From assembly GCA_019192545.1 (NCBI GenBank), contig JAHCMI010000062.1, positions 1 to 57,200 on the forward strand: a stretch of DNA of 57,200 nt. The letters run 5' to 3'. The notes below the pieces were generated by a model. The model was not told where the DNA came from and made no database searches. It saw only the letters and a program-made list of their open reading frames with translations. Positions within the stretch are counted from its first letter, which is position 1; every line of letters begins with the position of its first letter. Of this stretch, positions 1-9,280 are shown piece after piece. This DNA comes from Rivularia sp. MS3. GTDB taxonomy: Bacteria; Cyanobacteriota; Cyanobacteriia; Cyanobacteriales; Nostocaceae. Both the position numbers and the translations under genes were made by a program.

Positions 1-100
1 TGAACGGTTGTTCACCCGGAGGGTGTGGATCATCAGTGAACAGTGAACAGTGAACGGTTGTTCACCCGGAGGGTGTGGATCATCAGTGAACAGTGAACAG
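1..100. repeat. 50-bp exact tandem duplication
   Basis: Bases 1-50 and 51-100 are identical. Each unit holds two small hairpins (TGAAC/GTTCA and CACCC/GGGTG), a GTGGATCATCAG linker and TGAACAG heptamers. The left window edge cuts the array, so the copy number may be higher. Confidence 0.95.
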
Positions 101-155
101 TGAACAGTTATAACTCCTAACTCCTAACTCCTAACTTTTAACTTTTAAAAATCGT
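101..155. repeat. heptamer repeat tail (ACTCCTA / ACTTTTA)
   Basis: Tandem heptamers TGAACAG, then CTCCTAA and CTTTTAA, typical of the short tandemly repeated repetitive sequences of heterocystous cyanobacteria. The array runs into the 3' end of the next gene and provides its stop codon and last codons. Confidence 0.85.
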
Positions 156-2003
156 AGTCGGCGCAACTGGTGCGATCGTATCGTCATATCCTCCGACTTG
201 ATTGGTTCTTAATACCCATGCCGTAGCTTTTTGCTTGAGAAATATTTTTGTGATTTCGTTTTGCGCTCTTTTCGGTAATACAGTTCGCCAGCTTTGCAAC
301 ATTTTGATGGCAGTTGTAAAAATATTGTCATTTTTACTGTTAGTTCCGAATAAATCTTTGGCATTTTGCTGCCAGTCTCGACGTACCACACCCAAAGGGA
401 TCAACTGTTTTTCTAAAATATTTCCTAAAGATATTAACTCGTTAAAATACTGAGTTTGCTTATCATCGGGATGCTTTTGTAACCATTGGTTAATTGCCGG
501 ATTTGATTTAACTAAATTCTGTAAATCGTGAATTGTGGCATAAAGTGCTTGATTGGAATCTTGAACGCAGGAAGCTGTTGGGCTGATTAACGATGCACCT
601 GTACCATCTCCGACGCGGTAGCGGGCTGTAATTTCTCTAAGTTCTTCGATAAATTCTGCAAGGGGAGATATTTTAATTCCACCAAAATCATAATCGGTAG
701 TCATCGGCTCGTATTTAATCAAAATATCGCTTACCGGACGAGTTCCCAACCAACCCCTCCACAAAGAACCCATATAAGCAGCCCAAGTTACACTACCAGA
801 AATAATGGCTTCTGGGTTATGACAATAAACTTGATGGTAAATTATATCGAAGCGTAATTCCGAAGTAATCTTATCTTTTACTACCTCTGCAATCCCGTAG
901 GAAAAATGACCTGGAACCGGAAGCCAAGCTAAAGCTTCGGCTTTTTTACCACCAATACCACCGAATAAATGAATTAATAAAGCTTTATCTCCGAGTTGCC
1001 ATTCGGATACGGCACTTTTTATATTTGTCCGCTCTGGTGCTAATAAAACTGTATCAAAATTTCCTTTTTGTAATTTCGTTTTTGCCCAAATTTTTTGATT
1101 CAGATAATCAAATATTTTTGCAGATTTTGTAATTACCTTTTGCGGTTTTATCTTGAGTAAAGCACGGGGTTGAATCGCTTGTACCACAAATGTACCTTCG
1201 GCATTGGGTGCGCCGTAAATATACCAGCCCTCGATATTAGCAGGGGATTTTTCAATATCTCGATTGCTCGAACGAGTCACACCCTTTATATCCTGCGGTA
1301 CTTGCGGTATACATATAATTTCTTCAATGCCCTTGCGAAAACTTTTAGTTGCATTATTGTAATGACAAACCTGAAATAGATTATTTTCCGATTCTATCCT
1401 TGCTTGAATCTGAACCAAAGCAACGAAACGTCCGGCAATTTCTATGGGTTCGCAATTAATGATTAATTGCGTCTCTCCCTTAGCATCAGCCTGCACTTGT
1501 GGATTCAATAGCATAACGCAGACATCATTCATAGGTCTTGCACCTGCTAAAGATTCCAAAGAATCAACACCAGTAAGCCCATCCAACCTTACGGGATGAA
1601 CTAAACCTTTCTGATGACTTTTTTTTGCTTGCTTGGTAAATTGAACGTCAAAACTCATCCGTTTGACATATTCTTGTACCTTGGTATCGTCACTCCACTT
1701 TAATTTCACAACTTTACCAACTAAATGCCTGTAAGAATTAGGAGTATTTTGGATTTCCAACTCCACAAAACGCTCGTTTTTATGTTCGTTAATAAAAATT
1801 AAACGACCAATCCATTCCGCTACAGGTTGATAAAGCTTAAAATCAACTGTTTGATTGACCGGATAATATTCTGGAGCAAATAAAGGCGACTCGCTGCTAA
1901 TTTTATAATTCGACGATTTAGTTTCTAGGGACTTTTTATTGATAAACCAATAAATAATCAAGCCTACTGCGATACAGACTACAAATACTATGATGTTATT
2001 CAT
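138..2003 (-). CDS. membrane-anchored conserved hypothetical protein
   Basis: A 621-residue protein that I do not recognise. Residues 2-21 form one hydrophobic segment followed by Asn/Lys/Lys, which suggests an N-terminal membrane anchor. The rest is soluble, with mixed alpha/beta composition and no visible catalytic motif; residues around 255-280 (WYIYGAPNAEGTFVVQAIQP) look like a compact beta domain. The C-terminal third is helical and ends in a Pro/Thr stretch. The ATG start has only a weak ribosome site. The stop codon and last residues lie in a heptamer array. It stands alone. Its long uninterrupted frame and normal codon use make it a real gene; its function is unknown. Confidence 0.75.
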   Translation of the reverse strand: MNNIIVFVVCIAVGLIIYWFINKKSLETKSSNYKISSESPLFAPEYYPVNQTVDFKLYQPVAEWIGRLIFINEHKNERFVELEIQNTPNSYRHLVGKVVKLKWSDDTKVQEYVKRMSFDVQFTKQAKKSHQKGLVHPVRLDGLTGVDSLESLAGARPMNDVCVMLLNPQVQADAKGETQLIINCEPIEIAGRFVALVQIQARIESENNLFQVCHYNNATKSFRKGIEEIICIPQVPQDIKGVTRSSNRDIEKSPANIEGWYIYGAPNAEGTFVVQAIQPRALLKIKPQKVITKSAKIFDYLNQKIWAKTKLQKGNFDTVLLAPERTNIKSAVSEWQLGDKALLIHLFGGIGGKKAEALAWLPVPGHFSYGIAEVVKDKITSELRFDIIYHQVYCHNPEAIISGSVTWAAYMGSLWRGWLGTRPVSDILIKYEPMTTDYDFGGIKISPLAEFIEELREITARYRVGDGTGASLISPTASCVQDSNQALYATIHDLQNLVKSNPAINQWLQKHPDDKQTQYFNELISLGNILEKQLIPLGVVRRDWQQNAKDLFGTNSKNDNIFTTAIKMLQSWRTVLPKRAQNEITKIFLKQKATAWVLRTNQVGGYDDTIAPVAPTTIFKS

Positions 2004-2160
2004 AAATTTTTTAATTAACTAAAATGCCCAATTTACTGTATTTAATCAAGTAAAAATATAAAAAAATGTGACTTGTATCATCTTCACTTGTAATCTTACA
2101 GGGGAATTACTGTATTTTGTAACTTACAAAGAAATTTCAAGGTCAACCTTGGTGGGTGAG

Positions 2161-2166
2161 AAGGAG
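2161..2166 (+). promoter_or_regulatory. Shine-Dalgarno deciding the start of the solute-binding protein
   Basis: AAGGAG lies 5 bases before the ATG at 2172. This favours that ATG over the in-frame GTG two codons upstream, which overlaps the ribosome site itself. Confidence 0.7.
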
Positions 2167-2171
2167 TGAGT

Positions 2172-3068
2172 ATGTCTAAAAAAATTGCCATCGCAGCCTT
2201 AAGTTTGCTATTGACAGCAGCATTACCTGGTGTTGCTCGTGCTGAAACCGTAATCCAAAAGGTGAAACGCACGGGTATACTTACAGCAGGAACCAGTAAA
2301 GATGCTTTCCCTTTTGCATACAAAAATAAACAAGGTGAATTAACTGGTTACTCTGTGGATATGCTCAAACTTATCCAACAGCAATTAGAAAAAGAACTCG
2401 GTAAAAAAATTCAACTTCAATTAGTCACGCTTCCCCCAGCCGGACGTATTCCCAATATAGTTAATAGAAAAGTTGATATTGTTTGCGACGCGAGTAGCTT
2501 TACTTGGGAACGAAATAAAAATGTCGATTTTTCCTTTAGCTATGGTGCCACCGGTACTAATTTATTAGTTAAGAAAGCCAGTAAATTAGGTTCTGCGAAA
2601 AGTTTAATTGGCAAGAAAATTGGAGTATTAGCAAAAACCACAAACGAAAAAGCTATCAAACAAGCACAGCCACAAGCAAAACTGGTATATCTCAAAGATA
2701 GATGGCAAGGTTATACAGCTTTGCGACAAGGTAAAATAGATGCTTTTGCTGACGATGGTATTCTTTTAGAAGCCTGGTTGGGTAGAAGTAAAAATTATAA
2801 TCAATTCAAAGTTGTACCCGATAGACCATTATCTAGAGAAGGTATTGCCTGCATGGTTCCGGAAAATAATTCCGATTTTCTCGATACCGTAAACTATACC
2901 TTCTACGGATTTATGCAAGGGTTTGTCAATAATGAAAGTAAATATGTAACTATATTCGATCGCTGGTTTGGTCCTAGGGGAGCAATCCCCTTGAATCGCG
3001 ATTTACGGGAACTTGCAGTAGAAACCATGCGAATAGTTATAGATTCCCATCAAGATGTTCGTCAATAG
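2172..3068 (+). CDS. amino-acid ABC transporter substrate-binding protein (SBP family 3), orphan
   Basis: A periplasmic solute-binding protein of the polar amino-acid/GltI-like class, 298 residues. It has a signal peptide (MSKKIAIAALSLLLTAALPG, cleavage near ARA-ET). A family-3 bilobed core follows, with the usual GILTAGTSKDAFPFAY entry strand, a GYSVDMLKLI helix and the RIPNIVNRKVDIVCDASS stretch that precedes ligand-binding residues. Expected role: capture of an amino acid outside the inner membrane. No permease or ATPase gene is next to it, so it either serves a transporter encoded elsewhere or acts as a sensor partner. The family is clear; the ligand is not. Confidence 0.88.
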   Translation: MSKKIAIAALSLLLTAALPGVARAETVIQKVKRTGILTAGTSKDAFPFAYKNKQGELTGYSVDMLKLIQQQLEKELGKKIQLQLVTLPPAGRIPNIVNRKVDIVCDASSFTWERNKNVDFSFSYGATGTNLLVKKASKLGSAKSLIGKKIGVLAKTTNEKAIKQAQPQAKLVYLKDRWQGYTALRQGKIDAFADDGILLEAWLGRSKNYNQFKVVPDRPLSREGIACMVPENNSDFLDTVNYTFYGFMQGFVNNESKYVTIFDRWFGPRGAIPLNRDLRELAVETMRIVIDSHQDVRQ

Positions 3069-3142
3069 CCGCTTATCTATTCCTAACGAGGTATTGAATG
3101 TAATTTCAGTTAAACTGTAATATACATTCATGCAAATAAATA

Positions 3143-3171
3143 CCGCCTGATTACTTGAAGTAGTCTGGCGG
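3143..3171 (+). terminator. hairpin after the solute-binding protein gene
   Basis: CCGCC/GGCGG closes an inner GATTACTT/AAGTAGTC near-palindrome. There is no T-run, so it may be a processing or stability hairpin and not a classic terminator. Confidence 0.4.
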
Positions 3172-3198
3172 CATGTAAGGAACACACTTAACACATTT

Positions 3199-3223
3199 AT
3201 AGTTTTCTAGGGAAGAAAACTAT
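3199..3223. terminator. 10-bp perfect hairpin
   Basis: ATAGTTTTCT and AGAAAACTAT pair perfectly around a 5-base loop. It lies about 130 bp after the solute-binding protein stop. The stem carries A/T runs on both strands, so it could act in either direction. Confidence 0.4.
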
Positions 3224-3557
3224 TCGGTTTGCTAGTAAATTGGGTATTTGATTGAGTTTTTATTTTGGCATATGCTAATGTCTCTCTTCAATAGCAGTTA
3301 AGCCATTTAAGAACTCATTTAAGATATTTACTATATTCATTCTGAATAATTATATTTATAGTAAGTTTGGATGTTTTGCTAAGCATGTTTAATACATATT
3401 TAGGATTACCTTGTATCGCAATTTTTATTCATCAGAAGAAATATATTCCTATTTAATATTATTCAGTAAATTAATATTTCGAGATGATTGGCTTCTGTCT
3501 AAATAGATTATTATTTTTGATGAAACTAAATAGGTGTCGATGTAGGTGTTGATTAAT

Positions 3558-4868
3558 ATGGAGGCAGCTAAGCAAAGGCGAAAGCGAGGAGTAGTATTAA
3601 CTGCAACGGGTTTAAAACGTCTGCAAACGGCAATACAGTCAGCCCAACAGCAAGAAAACGATGGTAGACGCTTTACGCAGGAAGAATTAAGCAACCGCAT
3701 TGGAGTGTCAACAAATACATTGTCACGATTGTGGTCGTTAAAAACTGGAGTAGATTCGCGCTCGGTAAAACTATGCTTTAGCACTTTTAATTTAGAGTTA
3801 ACTGATTATGACTACACAGTTTGGGAAGAAGTAGAACAATTTACAGGTATTGAATATCCAAATCGACCTCTATCGTTATATTCCAAATTATATATTTGCC
3901 GTCCCCCTATCGAGCAATTAGTTAATCAAGAAATTTCGCGTCTAGGATGTTTAATTCGCATCAAAGCTTCTAAAGGAATGGGAAAAACTTCTTTGATATT
4001 TAGATTGCTCGATTATGCCAAATCGTTGAGTTACTATACCGTACATCTAGATTTAAATTTAGTAGACACCGATAAGTTTGAGAACATAGATGTATTTTTA
4101 CGCTGGATGTGCTGCATGGTTAGCAGAAGTTTAAACATGGAAGCGCAGATAGATGAATATTGGGATGAAGAAATTGGCAGCAAATTAAGCTGTACTCTTT
4201 TTTTCCAAGCTTGTATATTAGAATCTTTAAAAAATCCCTTAGTTTTATCATTTAACGAACTTAATCGCGTATTTGAATATCCGCAATTAGCTCAAGAATT
4301 TTTACCATTGCTACGTTCTTGGCATGAAAACTCGCAGTACAATCAAGTTTGGCAGAAATTGCGTTTAGTTGTGGATTATTCAACTGATATTTATGTACCC
4401 TTAAATGTAAACCATTCACCATTTAATATTGGTTTACCCATTCAACTGCCAGAATTCACCATCGAGCAAGTAGAAGAATTAGCAACACGTTATAAACTCG
4501 ATTGGCAAGCGGGCAACCAAGCTCAGAAGTTAATGGCAGTAATAGGGGGACAACCCAGTTTAGTTAATATTGCACTTTACCATTTAAGTCAAGAAGAATT
4601 GACTTTAGAGCAATTATTAGAAGAAGCAAGTACGGAAAGAGGAATTTATCGACATCATTTACGGGAAAAACTGGATTATTTACAAAAAAATTCCGATTTA
4701 GCAGCAGTATTTTCTGAAATATTGACAGCCCAAACCCCTAAAATTCTTTCACCCACAGTTGCTTATAAATTAGAAAGTCTTGGATTAGTTAAATTAACTC
4801 CTGATGGTGCAATTGTTACTAGAGAACTGTATCGTTCCTATTTTTCCCAATATTTGAACCTTGAATAG
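3558..4868 (+). CDS. AAA-like (AAA_35-type) ATPase with N-terminal helix-turn-helix region
   Basis: 436 residues from the ATG. A GTG four codons upstream is also possible; neither has a strong ribosome site. Residues 8-90 are the HTH-like N-terminal region common in cyanobacterial signalling ATPases (RFTQEELSNRIGVSTNTLSR). Residues 100-390 match the AAA-like domain: P-loop SKGMGKTS at 138-145 and sensor-like region NVNHSPFNIGLPIQLPEFT. A winged-helix-like C-terminus follows. The Walker B Asp-Glu expected in this family reads Asn232-Glu233 (LSFNELNRVF), so hydrolysis may be impaired. In the family such modules are switch domains, usually fused to sensors or WD40 repeats; here nothing is fused and no partner gene is adjacent. 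Confidence 0.82.
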   Translation: MEAAKQRRKRGVVLTATGLKRLQTAIQSAQQQENDGRRFTQEELSNRIGVSTNTLSRLWSLKTGVDSRSVKLCFSTFNLELTDYDYTVWEEVEQFTGIEYPNRPLSLYSKLYICRPPIEQLVNQEISRLGCLIRIKASKGMGKTSLIFRLLDYAKSLSYYTVHLDLNLVDTDKFENIDVFLRWMCCMVSRSLNMEAQIDEYWDEEIGSKLSCTLFFQACILESLKNPLVLSFNELNRVFEYPQLAQEFLPLLRSWHENSQYNQVWQKLRLVVDYSTDIYVPLNVNHSPFNIGLPIQLPEFTIEQVEELATRYKLDWQAGNQAQKLMAVIGGQPSLVNIALYHLSQEELTLEQLLEEASTERGIYRHHLREKLDYLQKNSDLAAVFSEILTAQTPKILSPTVAYKLESLGLVKLTPDGAIVTRELYRSYFSQYLNLE

Positions 4869-4946
4869 TTAGGGATGAAGAAAGTAAATATTACCGATTA
4901 TTCGTTTACTGTTATAAAAATATAATTAATTGATAAAATATGCTAC

Positions 4947-4980
4947 ATAGCGTTTACCTCAGTTGCTTAGCGAACGCTAT
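4947..4980 (+). terminator. hairpin after the AAA-like gene
   Basis: ATAGCGTT and AACGCTAT pair perfectly across an 18-base loop. It lies in the convergent gap between the AAA gene and the next kinase, about 80 bp past the stop. No long T-run is present. Confidence 0.35.
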
Positions 4981-5050
4981 AAATGATTAATCAAAATTAA
5001 TAATTAAATACAAATAGTTAAATATAAATAATTAAAATAAACAGCATTCA

Positions 5051-6337
5051 TCAAATTGGGATTGAAATTAGAAACTCAGTTCCTTTCCCAAGTTCTGAAT
5101 TTACTTGCAAATTACCATTGTGTTTTTCAACAATAATTTGACGAGCTATAGATAATCCCAAGCCCGTACCTTTTCCAACAGCCTTCGTAGTAAATAAATG
5201 GTCAAATATTTTGCATTTTACTTCTTCTGACATTCCTTTGCCATTATCAGCAATACTAATTTTGATAAAATTTTCTTCTAAAAAAGTTTTGACAATGATT
5301 TTATTCGGATTCGCTTCTATTTCTTTATAGCTTAGTTGCTTATTAGACTCTTCTATTGCATCAATAGCATTTGCCAATAGATTCATAAATACTTGATTCA
5401 ATTGTCCGGGAAAACATTCAGCTTTAGGTAAGTCGCCATAATGAGTTATTACTTCAATTGCTGGACGTTTGTCATTAGCTTTAAGGCGGTATTTCAAAAT
5501 TAATATCGTGCTGTCAATACCTTCGCGTACATCAGCTTTTACCTTAGATTGAGTATCGCCTCTAGAGAAAGTTCGCAGACTATTGCTAATACTTTCAATG
5601 CGATTTGTGGCTTTTTGCATCGCCTCAAAAATTTGTGGTAAATCTTGAATCAGGTATTCTAACTCAATATCTTCAGCATGTTCGGTAACTGTATCCGTAG
5701 GGTTTGAACATTCTTGTTGATATAGCTGTATATGTTCAAATAAATCTTGTACATTATCTATAGCATTACGAATGCTACCATTGAGGAAACCTAAAGGATT
5801 ATTGATTTCATGAGCAACCCCTGCAACTAAATTTCCTAAAGCTGACATTTTTTCGCTTTGGACTAATTGTGTTTGCATCTGTTGCATTGATGCCAGAGCT
5901 TGTCTAAGTTCAATTTCTGTTTGCTTGCGTTCGATTGCTTCTTGCTGAACTTGAATTTGAGCATTGCGTAAATTTAAATGCACGTTTACCCTTGCTAATA
6001 CTTCTTCTACTTGAATCGGTTTAGTAATATAGTCAATTGCCCCTAACTGCAAGCCACTGACTTTATGTTCGGTATCGGCAAGTGCTGTCATGAAAATGAT
6101 TGGTATATCCTGCGTTTCGGCGTTGGACTTAATACGACGACAGGTTTCAAAACCATCGATTCCCGGCATCATCACGTCAAGCAAAATTAAATCTGGTTGA
6201 ATATGGTGCAATTTTTCTAAAGCAGTTTCTCCATTCCTAACAACAGAAATATCAAATCCAGCATTATCTAAAACATCGAACAACAGGCGAATATTATTAG
6301 GTGTGTCGTCAACAATTAAAATTGAATTTGAAGGCAT
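5051..6337 (-). CDS. response-regulator/histidine kinase fusion (REC-HisKA-HATPase)
   Basis: A cytosolic two-component protein of 428 residues with no membrane segment. Residues 5-120 are a receiver domain: acidic pair DD at 10-11, phospho-acceptor Asp54 in LLDVMMPGIDG, Lys106 in TKPI. A coiled-coil linker runs to about 165, then the HisKA region with phospho-His176 in GVAHEINNPLG. The C-terminal ATPase has an N box at LLANAIDAI, a G1 box at DNGKGM and a G2 box at GTGLGLSIA. The arrangement suggests a receiver that controls a kinase, typical of cyanobacterial phosphorelays. The next upstream gene is a hybrid kinase on the same strand, about 180 bp away, so the two may act in one relay. The input signal is unknown. 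Confidence 0.93.
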   Translation of the reverse strand: MPSNSILIVDDTPNNIRLLFDVLDNAGFDISVVRNGETALEKLHHIQPDLILLDVMMPGIDGFETCRRIKSNAETQDIPIIFMTALADTEHKVSGLQLGAIDYITKPIQVEEVLARVNVHLNLRNAQIQVQQEAIERKQTEIELRQALASMQQMQTQLVQSEKMSALGNLVAGVAHEINNPLGFLNGSIRNAIDNVQDLFEHIQLYQQECSNPTDTVTEHAEDIELEYLIQDLPQIFEAMQKATNRIESISNSLRTFSRGDTQSKVKADVREGIDSTILILKYRLKANDKRPAIEVITHYGDLPKAECFPGQLNQVFMNLLANAIDAIEESNKQLSYKEIEANPNKIIVKTFLEENFIKISIADNGKGMSEEVKCKIFDHLFTTKAVGKGTGLGLSIARQIIVEKHNGNLQVNSELGKGTEFLISIPI

Positions 6338-6381
6338 ATTTAGATTTTAGATTTTAGATTTTAATATGAATGCTTGCAAAA

Positions 6382-6449
6382 CCTCACCCTAACCCTCTCC
6401 TTAATAAGGAGAGGGAAAGATTTACCGTCATAGTAAAGTGAGGGTGAGG
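6382..6449. repeat. dispersed palindromic element, copy A
   Basis: CCTCACCCT at one end and AGGGTGAGG at the other frame an inner CCCTCTCCTT/AAGGAGAGGG hairpin. The same design recurs near 24108 and 36526. It sits in the gap between the two histidine kinase genes. Confidence 0.8.
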
Positions 6450-6519
6450 TTCTTTTGGAGATAATCAGAAATAGGCATCATGGTGGTAAACAAATTTAAA
6501 TGTGTTGAAAAAAACTAAA

Positions 6520-8943
6520 TCACATATAAGATTCAATTAAATTTCCAATGGCATCAATATCAAATTCATCTACAAGGGTAAGAATTTTCTCGGAAAAAGC
6601 GCTGTATCCCGAATCAATTTCTTTTAATTTTTTCGCTTCGGCTTCGATTTCGCTAACTCTACAGCGTTGAACTGCTTTATAAATTGCTTGGAGTTGTTCA
6701 GATTCGGGAACAACCCAACCATCAGTATCGGAACTAGAAATTACTTCAGTTTCCGATTCGCTTACTGTGGATTCTTCATAAATCCACTTTAATTTCAAAT
6801 ATTGCTGTAATTGATGTAATAACTCTTCAGCCTGTACGGGTTTGGGGAGAAAATCGTCGCAGCCTGCGGCTCTAGCTTCTTGGCGGTGAAATTCAAATAC
6901 GCTGGCAGAGGATGCAATAATAATTGAATTTCTAAGTTCGGGAGAACATCGTATCTGTTTAACCATTTCAAAACCGTCCATTACTGGCATTGCTAAATCT
7001 GTAATTATCGCATCGGGTTTTCTACTATAAGCTTTTTCTAATCCTTCCTTACCATTAACCGCTTCAATAATTTCAAATCCAATCGGTTCGAGTAAATTAT
7101 TCATCACAGAACGGTTTTCCCATCTATCATCGACAAACAGAATTTTACGAGGAGTACCTTTATAACCCATCACCGTACCCATCGCAGTAGCTCGGGAAGT
7201 AATAATCCATTCTCGAGCTTCGGGAATTTCAACTTCAAACGAAAAGCAACTACCTTCCCCCAAACTACTTTCCACCTGAATTTCACCACCCATCATTTTG
7301 ACAATGGTTTGACTGATAGTTAAACCCAACCCCGTACCTTCGGTTTGTTTTTCGACTTTACCAACTTGTTCAAACGGTAAAAATATTCCTTCTAATTGCT
7401 CTTGGGACATTCCCACCCCTGTATCTTTGACTTCAAAGCGAAATTTCCAGATAGGAACATCAGCAAGACTTTTATTTACAATTGCACTAACCTTGAAAGT
7501 AACTGCACCGTTATCAGTAAATTTAATCGCGTTACCTAAAAGATTAATTAAAACCTGCCTCAACCGCTTTTCATCTATTTGTACCCCAGCAGGTAAATCC
7601 CGATCTACGGTATAAATAAAATCAATATCCTTTTGTTCGGCTCGAATCCGAGAAATTTCCACCACGCTTTGCAAAAATGAAGGTAGATGAGCATCTTTAG
7701 GATGAATTTCCATCTTACGAGCTTCAATTTTGGCTAAATCTAATACGTCATTAATCAACATTAATAAATGCTCGCCGCACTGATGAATAATACTGACGCT
7801 CTTTTGATTTTTATCATTCAAAGTCCGAGAGCGCTGCAAAACTTGAGCGTATCCCAAAATACCGTTTAGAGGAGTGCGTAATTCATGGCTCATATTTGCC
7901 AAAAACTCGCTTTTGGCGTTGTTTGCTTGTTCTGCTAAAACCTTAGCCCTACTTAACTCTGTAGTACGTTCCTCCACTCGCTGTTCTAACTCATTATTAG
8001 CTTTTAAAAGATTTAACTCAGCTTGTTTATTTTCATTTACCATTGCCAAAGTAGCAAAAGTAATTACTGCTGCTACCCCCATAAATGACTGTAATAACAG
8101 TGCTGATTCATACACGGAAACATTGTCAGCAAAGGAACCCATATGAAATTTAGCAGCTATCAAAACCGTAATTTCAACTAGCAACAACAGTCCGGTTGCT
8201 ATCCTTGCTCCCATACGAAAAGCTGACCATAGCAAAGGTAATAGTAATAAATATTCCAGGGGAGATTTAGTTACAAATATAATTTGACAAATTAAAACTA
8301 AAACTAAAACAGTTAATCCTAACTCCGGTAATTGTTTCTTTTCAAATCGCGATAAACGTTTTGTCTGCGGTGCCCAAGCAAGTAGAATCGGGGTTAATGT
8401 CAGGATAGTTGTTACTGCCATTAAATACCATGTTTGCCAGTAATCCCAATAATATTCCCAAGATGCAGCACCCGACCAAAAAGTAAGCGTAACCCCAATT
8501 GTGGTATTTATTAATGGAGTTGGTAAAATAATCAGTACGTATTTAAAAATATTATTTACTCGTAAGAAAAACTGATTTTGGGGAATCCAAAGTTGATATA
8601 GAAAAGGAATGATTAGGATATCTGAAAACACACAAAATGACATTAATACCAGAACTGCTATGGTATTTTGAGGATAAAGCTCTCGAAATAAAGTAAAGTT
8701 TACTACTACTTCGCTGACGAGAATTGCTGGAATAATTTGATAGCCAAATAATAGAACTGCTGCTAAATAGACACCAGTAGTTGGCCATATAGGTGTTATA
8801 CCTCCCTCCAGAGCCATAGAAGTAGCTAGCAGACACAAGCAGTAATGAATGATTGGCAGCACAACCATTGCAATTAACAGCGTGCGGTCAAATTTAAATT
8901 TAAATTTAAATGGTATGTTAAGATTTTTTTTTGACAGTGGCAT
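6520..8943 (-). CDS. MASE1-type hybrid sensor histidine kinase
   Basis: An 807-residue membrane sensor kinase. Residues 20-300 form about eight hydrophobic segments with the MASE1 signature ([20 protein letters not shown]). A coiled coil follows at 302-340. The HisKA region has phospho-His353 in [11 protein letters not shown], and the ATPase has N box LLGNAIKF, G1 DTGVGM and G2 [11 protein letters not shown]-terminal receiver has phospho-acceptor Asp649 ([11 protein letters not shown]) and Lys701. The last 80 residues form a helical tail without a His, resembling a degenerate phosphotransfer module. Near the start the DNA carries four AAATTT units that encode an FKFKFKF stretch. The stimulus is unknown; MASE1 domains are membrane sensory modules. 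It probably signals together with the downstream kinase. Confidence 0.93.
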   Translation of the reverse strand: MPLSKKNLNIPFKFKFKFDRTLLIAMVVLPIIHYCLCLLATSMALEGGITPIWPTTGVYLAAVLLFGYQIIPAILVSEVVVNFTLFRELYPQNTIAVLVLMSFCVFSDILIIPFLYQLWIPQNQFFLRVNNIFKYVLIILPTPLINTTIGVTLTFWSGAASWEYYWDYWQTWYLMAVTTILTLTPILLAWAPQTKRLSRFEKKQLPELGLTVLVLVLICQIIFVTKSPLEYLLLLPLLWSAFRMGARIATGLLLLVEITVLIAAKFHMGSFADNVSVYESALLLQSFMGVAAVITFATLAMVNENKQAELNLLKANNELEQRVEERTTELSRAKVLAEQANNAKSEFLANMSHELRTPLNGILGYAQVLQRSRTLNDKNQKSVSIIHQCGEHLLMLINDVLDLAKIEARKMEIHPKDAHLPSFLQSVVEISRIRAEQKDIDFIYTVDRDLPAGVQIDEKRLRQVLINLLGNAIKFTDNGAVTFKVSAIVNKSLADVPIWKFRFEVKDTGVGMSQEQLEGIFLPFEQVGKVEKQTEGTGLGLTISQTIVKMMGGEIQVESSLGEGSCFSFEVEIPEAREWIITSRATAMGTVMGYKGTPRKILFVDDRWENRSVMNNLLEPIGFEIIEAVNGKEGLEKAYSRKPDAIITDLAMPVMDGFEMVKQIRCSPELRNSIIIASSASVFEFHRQEARAAGCDDFLPKPVQAEELLHQLQQYLKLKWIYEESTVSESETEVISSSDTDGWVVPESEQLQAIYKAVQRCRVSEIEAEAKKLKEIDSGYSAFSEKILTLVDEFDIDAIGNLIESYM

Positions 8944-9061
8944 GAAAAGTTAAAGCAAGGGCAAGCTATTAGATGAAGGTTTAATTAAGTTACAGATATT
9001 GTTCCCATTTTCATATTTTTAATAACATTTTCATCAAAAATATAGAGACGGCACGCCGTAT

Positions 9062-9091
9062 TAGTACTCGTTTTCATTCAATATCATGGGT
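9062..9091 (+). repeat. 30-bp repeat, left copy of a pair flanking ftsH
   Basis: This 30-mer (starting TAGTACTCGTTTTCATT) is matched by the reverse complement of 11507-11536 with two differences. The pair encloses the ftsH gene. Confidence 0.8.
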
Positions 9092-9193
9092 TAGGGCAAG
9101 CAGAGGGAGCAGAGGGAGAAAATCATAAAACTCTTCTAGAGCGCACAGAGCGCTGGAGAAGGGGAAAAGATAATTAAATTAAAATCCTTATAC

Positions 9194-9227
9194 AAAAAAG
9201 GGACGCGGTATTATCGCATCCCTTTTT
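9194..9227 (-). terminator. rho-independent terminator of ftsH
   Basis: On the minus strand AAAAAGGGATGCG pairs with CGCGTCCCTTTTT (one G-U) around a short loop and is followed by a T-run. It lies about 55 bp after the ftsH stop. Confidence 0.85.
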
Positions 9228-9280
9228 ATATACAAACTTCTACAAACTTCTCAATTTCGAGAAATTATGATTGCGAAATA

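Larger units (their letters stand above)
3069..3557. other. intergenic region
   Basis: 489 bp of AT-rich spacer. It contains two hairpins (listed separately) behind the solute-binding protein gene. I see no small gene with a convincing ribosome site. Confidence 0.6.
8944..9280. other. intergenic region between hybrid kinase and ftsH
   Basis: 337 bp. It contains one half of an inverted repeat pair that flanks ftsH (9062-9091), a purine-rich GGGAGCAGAGGGAG stretch, and the ftsH terminator. No gene seen. Confidence 0.6.
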
